64,000 bases of DNA. It comes from Halopseudomonas xinjiangensis (GTDB lineage Bacteria; Pseudomonadota; Gammaproteobacteria; Pseudomonadales; Pseudomonadaceae). The translations under genes were made by a program, and so were the position numbers. Of the stretch, positions 45,325-55,842 are shown one piece after another; positions within the stretch are counted from its first letter, which is position 1; every line of letters begins with the position of its first letter. Where the stretch lies: NCBI GenBank assembly GCA_011050525.1, contig DRFO01000034.1, positions 1 through 64,000 on the forward strand, written 5' to 3'. The notes below the pieces were generated by a model, which ran no database searches, was not told the DNA's origin, and saw nothing but the letters and a program-made list of their open reading frames with translations.

Positions 45325-46576
45325 ACAGGCTCAGGCCGCTGACCTTTACAAAACTCTGCTGAGCAGCTTGCAGCACAACCGACTGCAGGCTGAGCTTGCT
45401 GAGAGCTTCGGCATAATCCAGATCCTCCAGCCCGGATTTGACTGTCGTGTTGATCAGCGAAACCTCGGCGTTTTCGTTTCCGGTTGATTCGATTACGTTC
45501 ATCCGTGCGCCGATGGAGGTCTGTACGCCCAGAATCTTGTTCATTGCGTTATCGAGATTCTGCAGGCTGACGCTCAACACATCCCGGCGTTGCAGCTTGG
45601 CGTCTGTTGTGTCGCCGCCCGTTTCGAGCTCTTCGCGAAGAAACTTGACGCTTTCCAGCAGGCTGCGTCTCTCCCGGTTCGAACTGGTTTCACCGGTACC
45701 AGCAGTGATGGTAAAGCTGTCACCAACCGCCGGCTCTCCGTCAAGGGTCACGACCACGCCTTGAAAGCGGATGGTATTCGAGTTGGCGTCGTTCGGCTCG
45801 AGTGGGAAAGTAACCGGGTCTCCATTGGCGTCAGCGAATATGTCTCCGCCCTTCTCGAATTGATACCCCCCGATCACGACTCTGAGAGTAACGTCGACCC
45901 CAGCCGGAAAGTAGCCATCGAACGCCGCTTTATCTTCGACCACACCGAGCGAAATACGGGCATCCCCGCTGTTGGCGGCAGGGGCCGCCGTGGAAACCCG
46001 GTTGACGTTGGAAATATCGACAAACAGGTCCTTGCCGTTGTCGTTAATCGCGATCTGTTTTGAATTGGCTATCTGGACCAGACGCTGACCTTCATCGCCC
46101 CGGTAGCTGTAATTTCCGGCCGAATCCTTGACGAACGGCTGCTCGGCACCGCTGTAGCCGCCGAAGAGATATTCGCCCCGGGCGTTCTGGCTGTTCATCA
46201 AGCCGTACAGCTCCTCTTCCCGCTGGGCCAACTCCTGCGCAAGCGCCTGGCGCTCGGCCTTGGTATAGGCGCCATTGCCGGCCTCGAGGGTGATTTCGCG
46301 AACGCGCTGCAACAAATTATTGACCGAATTGAGCGTGGCTTCTTCCTGGCTGAGACTGTTGTTCGCCGCGTCCAGGTTGCCCTTGTACTGCTCCAGTTTG
46401 CTTGCCTGCTGATCCAACTGAAGCAGCCTTACACTGGCTACTGGGTCATCGGCAGGCGTCAGGATGCGCTTTCCTGAGCTGATCTGCTCCTGGGTGCGTG
46501 TGACGCTGGAATAGTTATTCTGGATGCCCAGAACACCGTTATTAAAAGCCTGTATTGTAGAAATACGCATGGCCAA
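45308..46576 (-). CDS. flgL: flagellar hook-associated protein 3 (FlgL)
   Basis: The 422-residue protein starts MRISTIQAFNNGVLGIQ and has the flagellin-like N-terminal helix region (TRTQEQISSGKRILTPADDPVAS, with SGKRI near 32) and C-terminal helical end (YAEALSKLSLQSVVLQAAQQSFVKVSGLSLFNLL, described as two helices). It links the hook to the filament with FlgK. It is the last gene of flgFGHIJKL and overlaps cueR by 17 bp. Confidence 0.95.
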   Translation of the reverse strand: MAMRISTIQAFNNGVLGIQNNYSSVTRTQEQISSGKRILTPADDPVASVRLLQLDQQASKLEQYKGNLDAANNSLSQEEATLNSVNNLLQRVREITLEAGNGAYTKAERQALAQELAQREEELYGLMNSQNARGEYLFGGYSGAEQPFVKDSAGNYSYRGDEGQRLVQIANSKQIAINDNGKDLFVDISNVNRVSTAAPAANSGDARISLGVVEDKAAFDGYFPAGVDVTLRVVIGGYQFEKGGDIFADANGDPVTFPLEPNDANSNTIRFQGVVVTLDGEPAVGDSFTITAGTGETSSNRERRSLLESVKFLREELETGGDTTDAKLQRRDVLSVSLQNLDNAMNKILGVQTSIGARMNVIESTGNENAEVSLINTTVKSGLEDLDYAEALSKLSLQSVVLQAAQQSFVKVSGLSLFNLLR

Positions 46577-46582
46577 TTCCTG

Positions 46583-48544
46583 TCAGCGAATACTGCTTAT
46601 CAGTGTGTCGAAAATGCTGCGGGCTATCTGGATCACCTGTGCTGAAGCATTGTAGTACTGCTCGTACTTGATCAGGTTGCTAGCCTCTTCATCCAGGTTG
46701 ACGGCTGAAACCGAGTCCCGGTTGTTGGTCGCCTGCCTCAACACCGCTCCGGTTGCCTCGACTTCGGATCGGGCCTGCGCAGTGAAGGATGCCGTCCGTT
46801 GTACCAGATCGCCATACCCGTCCACGAAGGAAAATCCCTTGCTGTCCGCGGTAACGCCCAGAACCGGGTCCGTCTGGAGATTGGACAGTTTAAGCGCGTT
46901 GCGGTTGTCAGAGCTGCCCTTGTTCAGCGCGACGTCAAACCTGTCGCCCTGCTGCGCGCTGCCGGTCATGTTGACGCTGATGGAATAGCCGTTTTCAGCC
47001 CAGGTCAGGACCCCGTCCACTGGGCTAGCGGTTCCAACCACTGTAGGGGTGCCAGCTACGTCTCTTACCACATCAAAGGTATTGCCTGCTCCGGCCACAA
47101 AGGAAAAGGGCAATGGATCTGCTCCGCCGACAAGCCCGGTCACATCCGACCCCGGAGCCATCGTCAGCTCCGGCTGGGTTATCAGGGCCGAGCCGCGGTT
47201 ATCGAGTCCGGCTTGCGCGGCAACGGGAGAGGCAAAGGCCAGCTGGCGTGGATCTTTCATCTCCACGCCCATTCCACCCGCGCCGTAGCGCGTCGGAGTA
47301 ATGAGGAACCGGTCCCCGGCCTGCGGAGCTATGGTCGCCGCATCAAGGGTGAACCCCTCAATCTGGTCGCCAAGGGTAAAGGGGCCCGACGGCTGGTTGT
47401 CGGACAAGCGACGGAGGGTGAATTCAGTTGAGTTGGTGAATGCCACTTCGTAGTCGGAAGTAGTCAAGGCGCTGGTGTCAGTAATGCTGACGTTCAACTG
47501 GGCCATCGGAACACTATTGGTCGGCTGCGCCTGGCTGCGCAGAGCCACCTGTTCCGGACTGTTGACCTCAATGAACAGATTAGAGCCAGGCTTGCCGTTA
47601 ACGTCCAGCCCCTGCCCCAACTGACTGTTTACCTCACTGGAGATCGACAGCGCTAATCTCCCGACCGCATTCAACGATTGATCCAATACATCCCGGCGGT
47701 AGCGAATCAGACCGCCAAGTTCACCCCCTTTGATCAATCCGGTAATGTCTTGTTTAGTGCTCCCGCTGACCAGCAATACCTCTGTGCGACCAGGATCAGC
47801 CTGCCCCGGTGCGGTGGTCAGACTTGACGCCTGGTTACCCACCACCAGGGGTTGGCCTGAACCAATGAACAGATTGATTACATTGCCGTCCTGGGGCACA
47901 ACGGTAACGCCGATATGTTCACTCAATTGCCGAACGGCTTCGTCCCGAGCGTCAAGGAGATCATTCGGCTGCGCGCCATTGGCGGCTGCCTTGGCAATGG
48001 AGTCGTTGAAAGAGGCAATGGAGGTCGCGAGCCGACTGACCTCCTGCGTTAGAGAGCCCATCTGCTGGCCAATAAACTGATTCTGCACAGCAAGCCTGTC
48101 CTGGATGGTATTGAACTTGGAAGCCAGGCCTTCTGCCTCGGACAGGAACAGTTGCCGAGCCGGCAAATTTGCCGGATCCTCAATAGCGGTCTGCAACGCA
48201 GCGAAATAACTCTGCATCCCTGGATTGATACCGGTTGCCGGGCTGGACAGCAAGCCGTTGAGCTCTTCAATCTGGGTTTGAAAGGCAGCGACTTCAGTAT
48301 TGATCGAGGTGCTGGCGCGCACCTGGCTGGTCAGAAATTCATTATAGACCCGCTTCACATCGACAATGCTGGTGCCGCTGCCAATGTATCCCGCCCCGGT
48401 AAAGCTGGGATCACGCGCGGTCTGCAATGCGGTCTGCCGGCTATAACCGGGCGTATTGATGTTGGTTATATTCTGACCGGTGACGGACAGATTGGTCTGC
48501 GAGGCTTTGAGTCCGCTGAGGCCGATATTGAATAGATCTGCCAT
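46583..48544 (-). CDS. flgK: flagellar hook-associated protein 1 (FlgK)
   Basis: The 653-residue protein starts MADLFNIGLSGLKASQTNLSVTGQNI with NINTPGYSRQ, the shared axial motif, and ends NLIKYEQYYNASAQVIQIARSIFDTLI. The middle holds a variable domain. It forms the first hook-filament junction zone. It lies 2 bp after flgJ and 6 bp before flgL in the same operon. Confidence 0.96.
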   Translation of the reverse strand: MADLFNIGLSGLKASQTNLSVTGQNITNINTPGYSRQTALQTARDPSFTGAGYIGSGTSIVDVKRVYNEFLTSQVRASTSINTEVAAFQTQIEELNGLLSSPATGINPGMQSYFAALQTAIEDPANLPARQLFLSEAEGLASKFNTIQDRLAVQNQFIGQQMGSLTQEVSRLATSIASFNDSIAKAAANGAQPNDLLDARDEAVRQLSEHIGVTVVPQDGNVINLFIGSGQPLVVGNQASSLTTAPGQADPGRTEVLLVSGSTKQDITGLIKGGELGGLIRYRRDVLDQSLNAVGRLALSISSEVNSQLGQGLDVNGKPGSNLFIEVNSPEQVALRSQAQPTNSVPMAQLNVSITDTSALTTSDYEVAFTNSTEFTLRRLSDNQPSGPFTLGDQIEGFTLDAATIAPQAGDRFLITPTRYGAGGMGVEMKDPRQLAFASPVAAQAGLDNRGSALITQPELTMAPGSDVTGLVGGADPLPFSFVAGAGNTFDVVRDVAGTPTVVGTASPVDGVLTWAENGYSISVNMTGSAQQGDRFDVALNKGSSDNRNALKLSNLQTDPVLGVTADSKGFSFVDGYGDLVQRTASFTAQARSEVEATGAVLRQATNNRDSVSAVNLDEEASNLIKYEQYYNASAQVIQIARSIFDTLISSIR

Positions 48545-48546
48545 GC

Positions 48547-49686
48547 TTATGCCCTGCCTTCGCTGGCTGCGTTATCAGTCTGAGTGCGCACCGGTGCATC
48601 GCTCAGCAACCGCTGGGCTATCTGGGACACCTTGCGCGCATAGTGGGGGTCAGTAGCGTATCCGGCCTTTTGCAGTTCACGGAAAAACACGTCGGGGTTC
48701 TGAGTCTGACCCAGCGCTTTTTCGTAGCGGCCGTTGTTCTCCAGGAAGCTCACATAGTCGTCAAAGCTCTGCTCGAACGACCCATAGGAACGGAAAGTTG
48801 CCTTTTCGGTACCCTTTACCCCGTCACGGTATTCACTGGTCATGACGCTGGCCGACTCGCCTTCCCACACACCGTGCGTCTTGATACCGAACAGGTTGTG
48901 GCTGCTGACACCGTCTTTCTGTTTGATGATCGACTTGCCCCAGCCCGTCTCAAGCGCTGCCTGAGCAACCAGATAATGGGGATCTACACCGAGCCGTTTA
49001 GCGGCTTTCTCGGCCATCGGCAGCATCGCTGCGGCAAATTCTTCAGGGCTGTCGAAACGTGCATTCGCCGCCCGCATGGGAGTGCCGGCTTCCAGGCTGG
49101 CGGTGTGCGGAGCCACCGGCATCGCTGTTTGCGTTACCGGGCGGGCAATGCCCTGCAGAGAACGCATGGGCTGCCAGGATGCAGACGCTTCTTTAGTTGC
49201 CGGGGTCCCCGGCAGCACCACCGCACCGGCCTGGGCGCTGTAGCTTAGTGAAACGGCCAGCCGTCTACGTGCCAGCAAGGCGGACTGATCGGTGCCGGGC
49301 GTCGCGTCGGCAGCGAGAGTTGTCGGGGCCGTCGCGACAGTGTCGGCAGCGCCGATGGTCCTGGTAGACGACACGTCTTTGTTCGGCGACAGCTGCCGCA
49401 GCATCACATCCGCCAGGCCCACGCCCTGCTTTTCCGACAGATGCACGGCCATCTGGCTGTCGTACATGTCCTGGTACATCTTGGTCTGCGGTGTATTAAG
49501 CGGATTGTCCTCGCCAAAGCTGGCGTTGGCATCACGCATGCTTTTGATCATCATGTTCATGAACAGCGACTCGAACTGCTCCGCCACGCGGCGCATATTC
49601 TCGGGGCTATTGGCCTCGCTGCCTGCCTTGAGCTGGCTCATGGCATTCAGATCGGTATAGCTCATGTTGCTGCTATTCACGTTCAT
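48547..49686 (-). CDS. flgJ: flagellar rod assembly protein/muramidase FlgJ
   Basis: The 379-residue protein has an N-terminal rod-cap domain (MRRVAEQFESLFMNMMIKSMRDA) and a C-terminal glucosaminidase domain (YLVAQAALETGWGKSIIKQ, HNLFGIKTHGVWEG, FRSYGSFEQSFDDYVSFL). It guides rod assembly and opens the peptidoglycan. A long, Ala/Thr-rich linker separates the halves. It is followed at once by flgK. Confidence 0.95.
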   Translation of the reverse strand: MNVNSSNMSYTDLNAMSQLKAGSEANSPENMRRVAEQFESLFMNMMIKSMRDANASFGEDNPLNTPQTKMYQDMYDSQMAVHLSEKQGVGLADVMLRQLSPNKDVSSTRTIGAADTVATAPTTLAADATPGTDQSALLARRRLAVSLSYSAQAGAVVLPGTPATKEASASWQPMRSLQGIARPVTQTAMPVAPHTASLEAGTPMRAANARFDSPEEFAAAMLPMAEKAAKRLGVDPHYLVAQAALETGWGKSIIKQKDGVSSHNLFGIKTHGVWEGESASVMTSEYRDGVKGTEKATFRSYGSFEQSFDDYVSFLENNGRYEKALGQTQNPDVFFRELQKAGYATDPHYARKVSQIAQRLLSDAPVRTQTDNAASEGRA

Positions 49687-49700
49687 GGCGGCGTACCCGT

Positions 49701-50798
49701 TTAGATGATAACCAGCTCGGCGTTCAAGGCGCCGGCCTGCTTCAGGGCTTCAAGGATGGCCATCAGGTCGCCTGGAGCAGCACCAACCTGGTTGACGGCG
49801 CGAACAATCTCATCAAGCGATACACCTGGGTTGAACACGAACATCCGGCTGTCGCCTTCTTCGATATTGATCTGCGAACTGGGGGTGATAACTGTCTGCC
49901 CGCCAGAAAACGCCTCGGGCTGACTGACCTGAAAGTTTTCGGAGATGGTCACGGTCAGGCCGCCGTGGGTCACCGCAGCGGGCTGTACCCGAACGTCTTG
50001 CCCGATGACGATGGTTCCTGTGCGCGAATTGATGATTATCTTGGCGGTAGCATTGCCCTGGTCTACCTGCAGATTCTCTACCATCGACAGGTAATCCACC
50101 CGCTGATTGGGATCAAGCGGCGCGCGTACCCGGATCGAGCCGCCGTTCAAGGCCTGCGCGACATCCGGCCCGAAGGTATCGTTGATCCGATCAACTACCC
50201 GCTTCGCCGTGGTGAAATCCGGGCGGTTAAGGTTGAAGGTCAGATGCGTTCCGGAGGCGAATGGGCTACTTACCGCCCTTTCGACGGTGGCGCCGCTGGG
50301 GATTCTGCCAACGCTTGGTACGTTGACCGTAATACGCGAACCGTCTGCGCCCTCGGCACCGAATCCACCTACTACGAGGTTACCCTGGGCGATGGCATAG
50401 ACCTGACCGTCAATACCCTTCAACGGAGTCATCAACAGGCTGCCGCCGCGCAGGCTCTTGGAATTGCCGATTGACGAAACGGTAATATCGATCGACTGGC
50501 CTGGCTGCGCAAAGGGCGGAAGCTCGGCATGTATCGCTACGGCTGCGACGTTCTTGGTCTGGATGCGCGTGCCCGGCGGTACGGTGATACCGAACTCGGT
50601 CAACATGTTATTGAAGGTCTGAGCCGTAAAGGGCGTCTGGCTGGTCTGGTCACCAGAACCGTCCAGCCCCACCACCAGACCGTAGCCGATCAGTTGGTTG
50701 GTTCTGACGCCAGCGATGCTGGCGATATCCTTGAGACGTTCGGCATGGGCCAGGGAGCTGGCCATCAGTACGCACAAACACAGCATCAGGTTACGCAT
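49701..50798 (-). CDS. flgI: flagellar P-ring protein FlgI
   Basis: The 365-residue protein starts with a signal peptide ([19 protein letters not shown]) and the mature start [21 protein letters not shown]. It contains [31 protein letters not shown] and ends [21 protein letters not shown]. It forms the ring around the rod in the peptidoglycan layer, exported by Sec and assembled with FlgA, encoded further right. Confidence 0.96.
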   Translation of the reverse strand: MRNLMLCLCVLMASSLAHAERLKDIASIAGVRTNQLIGYGLVVGLDGSGDQTSQTPFTAQTFNNMLTEFGITVPPGTRIQTKNVAAVAIHAELPPFAQPGQSIDITVSSIGNSKSLRGGSLLMTPLKGIDGQVYAIAQGNLVVGGFGAEGADGSRITVNVPSVGRIPSGATVERAVSSPFASGTHLTFNLNRPDFTTAKRVVDRINDTFGPDVAQALNGGSIRVRAPLDPNQRVDYLSMVENLQVDQGNATAKIIINSRTGTIVIGQDVRVQPAAVTHGGLTVTISENFQVSQPEAFSGGQTVITPSSQINIEEGDSRMFVFNPGVSLDEIVRAVNQVGAAPGDLMAILEALKQAGALNAELVII

Positions 50799-50808
50799 GG
50801 TCGTGCTC

Positions 50809-51486
50809 CTAGAAGGGCCACAAAGGACTGAGGAAGAACTGGCTCAGCCAACCGGGCTGACTGGCATTGGCAAATGCACCGGTGCCGGAGTAGGCAATAC
50901 GAGCATCAGCCACGCGTGTCGACGGCACGGTGTTGTCGGTGCTTATGTCATCGCTTCGGACCAGGCCGGAAATACGGATCAGCTCGTCGCCGTTGTTCAG
51001 GGTTATCCATTTCTCGCCACGCACGCGCAGGATGCCGTTGGGCAGCGCCTCCACGACCGTGACGGTGATGGATCCGGTGAGGCTGTTGGACTGGTTGGCC
51101 TCAGCCTCGCCCTCGAAGGAACGCTCCCCGCCCATGCTCACGCCCAGATCCAGGCCCTTGGCACCCACCACATTGCCGAACAGTGTCGGATTGGCAATCG
51201 AGACGGAGCTGCTCTTGTCTATCTCGTTGTCGGCACTCTTTCTGGCGGCGGTGCGCTCTTCCAGGGTGATGGTGATGATGTCACCCACCCGATTTGCCTT
51301 GCGGTCGTCGTACAGGCTGACTTCAAAACCAGGCTGATAGATAGCGCCGTTGTTCAGCTCCTGGGGCATCGGAGTACGTGGTAGTACCGGCGCATAGGCC
51401 GGGTCATCCGCCCGCGGCGGAGCCTGCACACAGGCTGTCAGGGCCGAAAAAGTCACTGTTAACACGGCGACGCGCAGAGCAATCAT
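50809..51486 (-). CDS. flgH: flagellar L-ring lipoprotein FlgH
   Basis: The 225-residue protein has a lipoprotein signal ending ALTAC, then [19 protein letters not shown] and the conserved [24 protein letters not shown] and [14 protein letters not shown] stretches. It forms the outer-membrane ring. ATG 51486 and a TTG two codons upstream are both near GGAG; I choose ATG. It follows flgG with a short gap. Confidence 0.95.
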   Translation of the reverse strand: MIALRVAVLTVTFSALTACVQAPPRADDPAYAPVLPRTPMPQELNNGAIYQPGFEVSLYDDRKANRVGDIITITLEERTAARKSADNEIDKSSSVSIANPTLFGNVVGAKGLDLGVSMGGERSFEGEAEANQSNSLTGSITVTVVEALPNGILRVRGEKWITLNNGDELIRISGLVRSDDISTDNTVPSTRVADARIAYSGTGAFANASQPGWLSQFFLSPLWPF

Positions 51487-51502
51487 GGTCAATTCACTCC
51501 GA

Positions 51503-52288
51503 TTACAGGTTCTGGCTGATGTACTGCAACATCTGATCAGCGGTGGAAATAACCTTGGAATTCATTTCGTAGGCGCGCTGGGTAGTGATCATGTTGACCA
51601 GCTCCTCCACCACGCTGACGTTGGAATTTTCCAGTGTGTTCTGCAGCACGGTACCCAGTCCGTTCTGGCCCGGATTGCCCGCCTGTGGCGCGCCGCTGGC
51701 GGCGGTTTCCATGAACAGGTTGCCACCAATGGACTGCAGGCCCGCCGGGTTAATGAAGTCCGCCGTCTGAATATTGCCGATCTGTTGGGCAGCCGGGTCA
51801 CCGAAAACGGTAATGCTCACCGTGCCGTCTTCACCTACGGTAAAGGACTGTACGTTGTCAGGCAGAGCGATCCCCGGTTCCAGTGGGAAGCCATTGGAGG
51901 TGACTATCTGACCGTCCGCGTCCAGATGAAAGCTACCGTCACGGGTGTAACCAATATTGCCGTCGGGCATCAGTATCTGGAAAAAGCCCTTGCCGTTGAT
52001 GGCCATATCCAGCGGTTGTTCGGTTGTCTGCAGTGACCCCATGGTGTGGATTTTCTGGGTGCCCACTACCTTCACGCCAGTACCGACCTGCAGCCCTGAA
52101 GGCAGCTGGGTATCCTGGGTGCTCTGGGCACCTGGCTGGCGTTTGACCTGATAAAGAAGGTCTTCGAATTCCGGACGATCACGCTTGAAGCCGGTCGTGG
52201 CAACGTTGGCAAGGTTGTTCGAAATTGTGGTTAGCATGGTGTCCTGAGCGGACAACCCGGTCTTGCTTACCCAAAGTGCTGAATGCAT
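51503..52288 (-). CDS. flgG: flagellar distal rod protein FlgG
   Basis: The 261-residue protein starts [42 protein letters not shown] (read as two stretches) and ends [27 protein letters not shown]. These axial helices and the [20 protein letters not shown] core identify the distal rod subunit. It is preceded by flgF in the operon. Confidence 0.96.
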   Translation of the reverse strand: MHSALWVSKTGLSAQDTMLTTISNNLANVATTGFKRDRPEFEDLLYQVKRQPGAQSTQDTQLPSGLQVGTGVKVVGTQKIHTMGSLQTTEQPLDMAINGKGFFQILMPDGNIGYTRDGSFHLDADGQIVTSNGFPLEPGIALPDNVQSFTVGEDGTVSITVFGDPAAQQIGNIQTADFINPAGLQSIGGNLFMETAASGAPQAGNPGQNGLGTVLQNTLENSNVSVVEELVNMITTQRAYEMNSKVISTADQMLQYISQNL

Positions 52289-52334
52289 GATATTTCTCCT
52301 TGCGTGTCAGTTCGCTGACACCGCGTGATCGCCA

Positions 52335-53075
52335 TTAACTGATTTGCAGAAGCTTGTTGGTGCTCTGGGAGTTTTCTTCGGCCGTGCGCATCATCTTGAT
52401 ATGCAGCTCGAATTGCCGGGCAAGCGACAGCATCGCTGTCATCTCTTCCACTGCATTGACGTTGCTTCCTTCGAGAAATCCGGTTGTTATCCTGACTGCC
52501 CCATCGGCAGGCTCCTCAAGCTGACCCTCAACCCGCATCAGGCCGTCGGGGCCCTTGCGCATCAGGTTGCCATCGGGATTGACCAGCTTGAGCCGGTCCA
52601 CCTCTGCCAGCACGTTCGGCGCTTCACCCAAAGCACGAATGCTGATGGTGCCATCGGCGCCTATTTCCACTTTCTCGGCTGGCGGAATGGCAATCGGACC
52701 CGCATTGCCCAGCACTGGCATGCCACTGTTGGTACGTAACACACCAAAGGCGTCAATATTCAGACTACCGGCACGTGTATAGGCTTCTGTGCCATCGGGC
52801 GCCTGCACGGCAATCCACCCTTCACCCTGCACTGCTACGTCAAGCTCACGACCCGTCTCAATCATGCTGCCGGCAGACATGTCGGTACCCGGGCGCTCGG
52901 TCATTGCATAGGCGCGGGTCGGGTGCGTCTCGCCATACACCGGCATTGAGCGCGCCTGCTCAAAATCGCGGCGAAAACCGGTCGTGCTGACGTTCGCCAG
53001 ATTGTTGGCATGGGCGCCCTGAGCCAGCATGTTCTGGCTGGCGCCAGTCATGGAGATATATAAGGATTTGTCCAT
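52335..53075 (-). CDS. flgF: flagellar proximal rod protein FlgF
   Basis: The 246-residue protein starts MDKSLYISMTGASQNMLAQG with NNLANVSTTGFRRD, and has GEGWIAVQAPDGTEAYTRAGSL and a C-terminal EMTAMLSLARQFELHIKMM. It is a rod subunit. It opens flgFGHIJKL behind a sigma-54 promoter at 53140-53156. Confidence 0.95.
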   Translation of the reverse strand: MDKSLYISMTGASQNMLAQGAHANNLANVSTTGFRRDFEQARSMPVYGETHPTRAYAMTERPGTDMSAGSMIETGRELDVAVQGEGWIAVQAPDGTEAYTRAGSLNIDAFGVLRTNSGMPVLGNAGPIAIPPAEKVEIGADGTISIRALGEAPNVLAEVDRLKLVNPDGNLMRKGPDGLMRVEGQLEEPADGAVRITTGFLEGSNVNAVEEMTAMLSLARQFELHIKMMRTAEENSQSTNKLLQIS

Positions 53076-53139
53076 GCGTTACTCCCGATTCAACTGCCGC
53101 GACAAGGAATTGCCGCTTTCAATTATCTCAAGGGGAAAC

Positions 53140-53156
53140 AAGCATTAACCGTGCCA
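53140..53156 (-). promoter_or_regulatory. sigma-54 promoter of flgFGHIJKL
   Basis: The minus strand reads TGGCACGGTTAATGCTT: GG and GC are ten bases apart and TGGCACG is a perfect -24 box. Transcription would start near 53130, about 55 bp before the flgF ATG. Fits the RpoN/FleR control of this operon in P. aeruginosa. Confidence 0.75.
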
Positions 53157-53215
53157 AACACTTGCTGTGGCGGGTTTTTTGATGTGAATCATAGGGATAG
53201 GAAAGGCCACACAAC

Positions 53216-53285
53216 AAAGCGGCAAAGACGCGCAATGAACATTGCCGCTTTTGCCGCTTCACGTCAGGCTCCCAGCGGAGCCTGA
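53216..53285. repeat. inverted repeats between flgE and flgF
   Basis: Two hairpins follow the flgE stop. The first, TCAGGCTCC-CAGC-GGAGCCTGA (53264-53285), starts at once after the stop. The second pairs AAAGCGGCAA (53216-53225) with TTGCCGCTTT (53242-53251). Neither has a T-run. They may mark the 3' end of the flgBCDE mRNA or protect it. Confidence 0.6.
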
Positions 53286-53286
53286 T

Positions 53287-54663
53287 TTAACGCAGGTTGA
53301 TGATGGTCTGGGTTACGGCATCTTCGGTCTGAATGGTCTTGGCGTTCGCCTGATAGTTACGCTGGGCGATGATCAGGTTGATCAGCTGCTCGGAAAGATC
53401 AACGTTGGATTGCTCCAGCGCGCCCGACTGAATACCGCCAAGCGTACCGGTGCCCGGCGTACCTATGACCGGCTCCCCCGACGCGGATGACTGGGCCCAG
53501 GCAGTCTTGCCCAGCGGGGTCAGGCCCTGCTGGTTGGCAAAGGTAGCAATTGCCAACTGACCCTGAACCTTGGTTTGCCCATTGGTATAACGTGCCACCA
53601 GCAAGCCCGCATCGTCAATTTCAAGACCTGCCAGATCGCCGGTTGTAAAGCCGTCCTGGAAGACAGCCGTCACTGCGAAGCTGGAGGCGTATTGGGTCGA
53701 TCCATTCAGATTCAAAGTGAATCCGGTGCCGCCACTGGCGGGGTCAGAACCAATTGCGCCGGTAGGCTCGCCGGCTTGGTCTTTCGGTTCCCACCCGGAA
53801 ATCACCAAAGGTTGCGCCGTCAGCAACTGCCCCGTCGACGAGAAGGTCAGCGACGCAGGTCCGGGCTGCCCGTTCACGGGCGCTCCGCCCACATTGACTG
53901 GCTCACCATCAATGAGCGCATGCATATTCCAGCTAGTACCTTCTGTTTTGGTGAAATACTTTGTCAGAACATGTGGATTTCCGAGGCTATCGAAAACATT
54001 CACCGACGTCGAACTGTTGTAAGTCGACGAATCCGCCGGATTAAAATTTTGGTTCGCTTGGTCGGTAGCATATTCTTCGGCGGTAGCAAAACCGGTGTTC
54101 ACGAGCGGATCGTAAGCGAGGATCGCCGCATCATAGGCACTCTGACGCGATGCCGGGGTGATGCTGGTCGAGTTCAGATTGAGTGTGGATTCTATCGAGC
54201 TCGTAGCCCTAGGGTTGGCCGACCGGGTATCTACCCGTAGATCTGTCTGCACGCCCTGATTGATCTGCCCGGTCACTGCATTCACACCAAAACCCTGCAA
54301 CCGCTCCCCGAAGTTATTGACGATATTCCCGGTGTTGTCTGTACCGAAATAACCGGCACGGGTGTAACTCAAGGCGCCGTTGTTGCTGGTAACGAAGAAC
54401 CCATTACCGTTGATCGCGAGGTCCAGATTGTTTTCAGTGAAGTTCACAGCACCTTGCGTGAATAGCTGGGCTACGTCACCCATGACGACACCACTACCCT
54501 GGGCATTGCTGCCGGAACCGAGAACCGAGGCGGCGTACACATCAGAGAATTCGGCGCGCGAACCTTTGAATCCGACCGTGCCGGCGTTGGCGATGTTGTT
54601 ACCGGTGATATTCAGATCGGATGCTGCCGCCCGGATACCACTCAGACCAATATTGAAAGACAT
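53287..54663 (-). CDS. flgE: flagellar hook protein FlgE
   Basis: The 458-residue protein starts [20 protein letters not shown] with [15 protein letters not shown], contains a central variable region, and ends [35 protein letters not shown], as expected for hook protein (short stretches of one sequence). It polymerises into the hook that joins the rod to the filament. It follows flgD by 34 bp in the flgBCDE operon. Confidence 0.96.
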   Translation of the reverse strand: MSFNIGLSGIRAAASDLNITGNNIANAGTVGFKGSRAEFSDVYAASVLGSGSNAQGSGVVMGDVAQLFTQGAVNFTENNLDLAINGNGFFVTSNNGALSYTRAGYFGTDNTGNIVNNFGERLQGFGVNAVTGQINQGVQTDLRVDTRSANPRATSSIESTLNLNSTSITPASRQSAYDAAILAYDPLVNTGFATAEEYATDQANQNFNPADSSTYNSSTSVNVFDSLGNPHVLTKYFTKTEGTSWNMHALIDGEPVNVGGAPVNGQPGPASLTFSSTGQLLTAQPLVISGWEPKDQAGEPTGAIGSDPASGGTGFTLNLNGSTQYASSFAVTAVFQDGFTTGDLAGLEIDDAGLLVARYTNGQTKVQGQLAIATFANQQGLTPLGKTAWAQSSASGEPVIGTPGTGTLGGIQSGALEQSNVDLSEQLINLIIAQRNYQANAKTIQTEDAVTQTIINLR

Positions 54664-54697
54664 GGTTGTGCTCCTTACAAATTACGTCGGACGACGG

Positions 54698-55384
54698 TTA
54701 TTTACTGATTGATAGAACGTCAGACAAGCCGACGCTACCCAGGCCAGCGAGGTTGAGCACCAGCTCTCCGCCCTTGCCCATCCCCAACGACACGCTGTCT
54801 ACGTTGGCTGGCAGCAAGGTCGCGACCTGGGTATTTTCCCCACCAATGCTCGCTACTGCTTCGAACTTGTATTTGCCGGGCGGCAAGTTTTCGCCGGCGG
54901 CGTTTTTGCCGTCCCATTTAAAGTCGAGCATGCCGGCTTCCTTACTACCCATATTGATCGTGGAAACCAGGCTCCCCTGCGCGTTGTATACGTTTACGAA
55001 CACATTGCTGCTGTTCCGAGTCAAGGCCATCTGTCCAGCCAAACCTTCCTGGGTGTCTACCATTGCGTTCGAGGTCGGAACGATTACGCTTCGACCCACC
55101 AGTGACGACGCCTGCAACGCCTGGGATGACTGATAGCCACTCAGCAATGCATCCATCGAGGTATTCATATTCTCGATGCCTTCAACGGTACTGAATTGGG
55201 CCAGTTGCGCAATGAACTCGCCATTTTCCTGGGGAGACATGGGGTCCTGGTTGTTCATCTGGGTGACCAGCAACTTGAGAAATTCGTTCTTTCCCAGCTC
55301 ATCGCCCTTGGCAAAACGCGACTGATCGACCTGGTATTGATTCAGCAGGCCTTCACCTACCGCAAGGTTGTTACTGACGCTCAT
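54698..55384 (-). CDS. flgD: flagellar hook capping protein FlgD
   Basis: The 228-residue protein has the FlgD start GKNEFLKLLVTQMNNQDPMSP and ENGEFIAQLAQFSTVEGIENM, then an Ig-like domain with FVNVYNAQGSLV and FKWDGKNAAGENLPPGKYKFE. It caps the growing hook and is lost when the hook is complete. It lies between flgC and flgE. Confidence 0.96.
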   Translation of the reverse strand: MSVSNNLAVGEGLLNQYQVDQSRFAKGDELGKNEFLKLLVTQMNNQDPMSPQENGEFIAQLAQFSTVEGIENMNTSMDALLSGYQSSQALQASSLVGRSVIVPTSNAMVDTQEGLAGQMALTRNSSNVFVNVYNAQGSLVSTINMGSKEAGMLDFKWDGKNAAGENLPPGKYKFEAVASIGGENTQVATLLPANVDSVSLGMGKGGELVLNLAGLGSVGLSDVLSISK

Positions 55385-55399
55385 GGTTTAAGGCTCCTT

Positions 55400-55840
55400 T
55401 TACTGGCCCAGCGTCAGTACGCGCTGCAGCATGGTCTTGGCGGTGTTCATGATCTCAACGTTGGTCTGATAGGAGCGCGACGCCGCCATCATGTTGGCCA
55501 TTTCTTCCACCACGTTTACGTTGGGGTAAAACACATTGCCGTCTTCATCAGCCATCGGATGATCGGGTTGATAACGCGCTTGCAGTTCAGCGTCGGATTC
55601 CACTATCCCGAGCACCTCGACGCCGCTTCCCGCCTCGTGCTCCTGGGCGAACAGCGAGCCGCCCAACCCCTGCTGCTGGTTGAAGATGGTCGAAAACACC
55701 GGATTACGTGCGCGATAAGTCTCATCGGTACTGCTGGAAACCGTTTCGGCGTTGGCTATGTTGCTGGCCACGGTGTTAAGCCGTAGCGACTGAGCGCTCA
55801 TGCCGGAACCGGCAATATTGAAAACATCACTTAGCGACAT
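55400..55840 (-). CDS. flgC: flagellar basal-body rod protein FlgC
   Basis: The 146-residue protein starts MSLSDVFNIAGSGMSAQSLRLNTVASNIANAETVSSS (two helices) and ends NVVEEMANMMAASRSYQTNVEIMNTAKTML, the rod-protein pattern. It is placed 2 bp after flgB. Confidence 0.96.
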   Translation of the reverse strand: MSLSDVFNIAGSGMSAQSLRLNTVASNIANAETVSSSTDETYRARNPVFSTIFNQQQGLGGSLFAQEHEAGSGVEVLGIVESDAELQARYQPDHPMADEDGNVFYPNVNVVEEMANMMAASRSYQTNVEIMNTAKTMLQRVLTLGQ

Positions 55841-55842
55841 GA

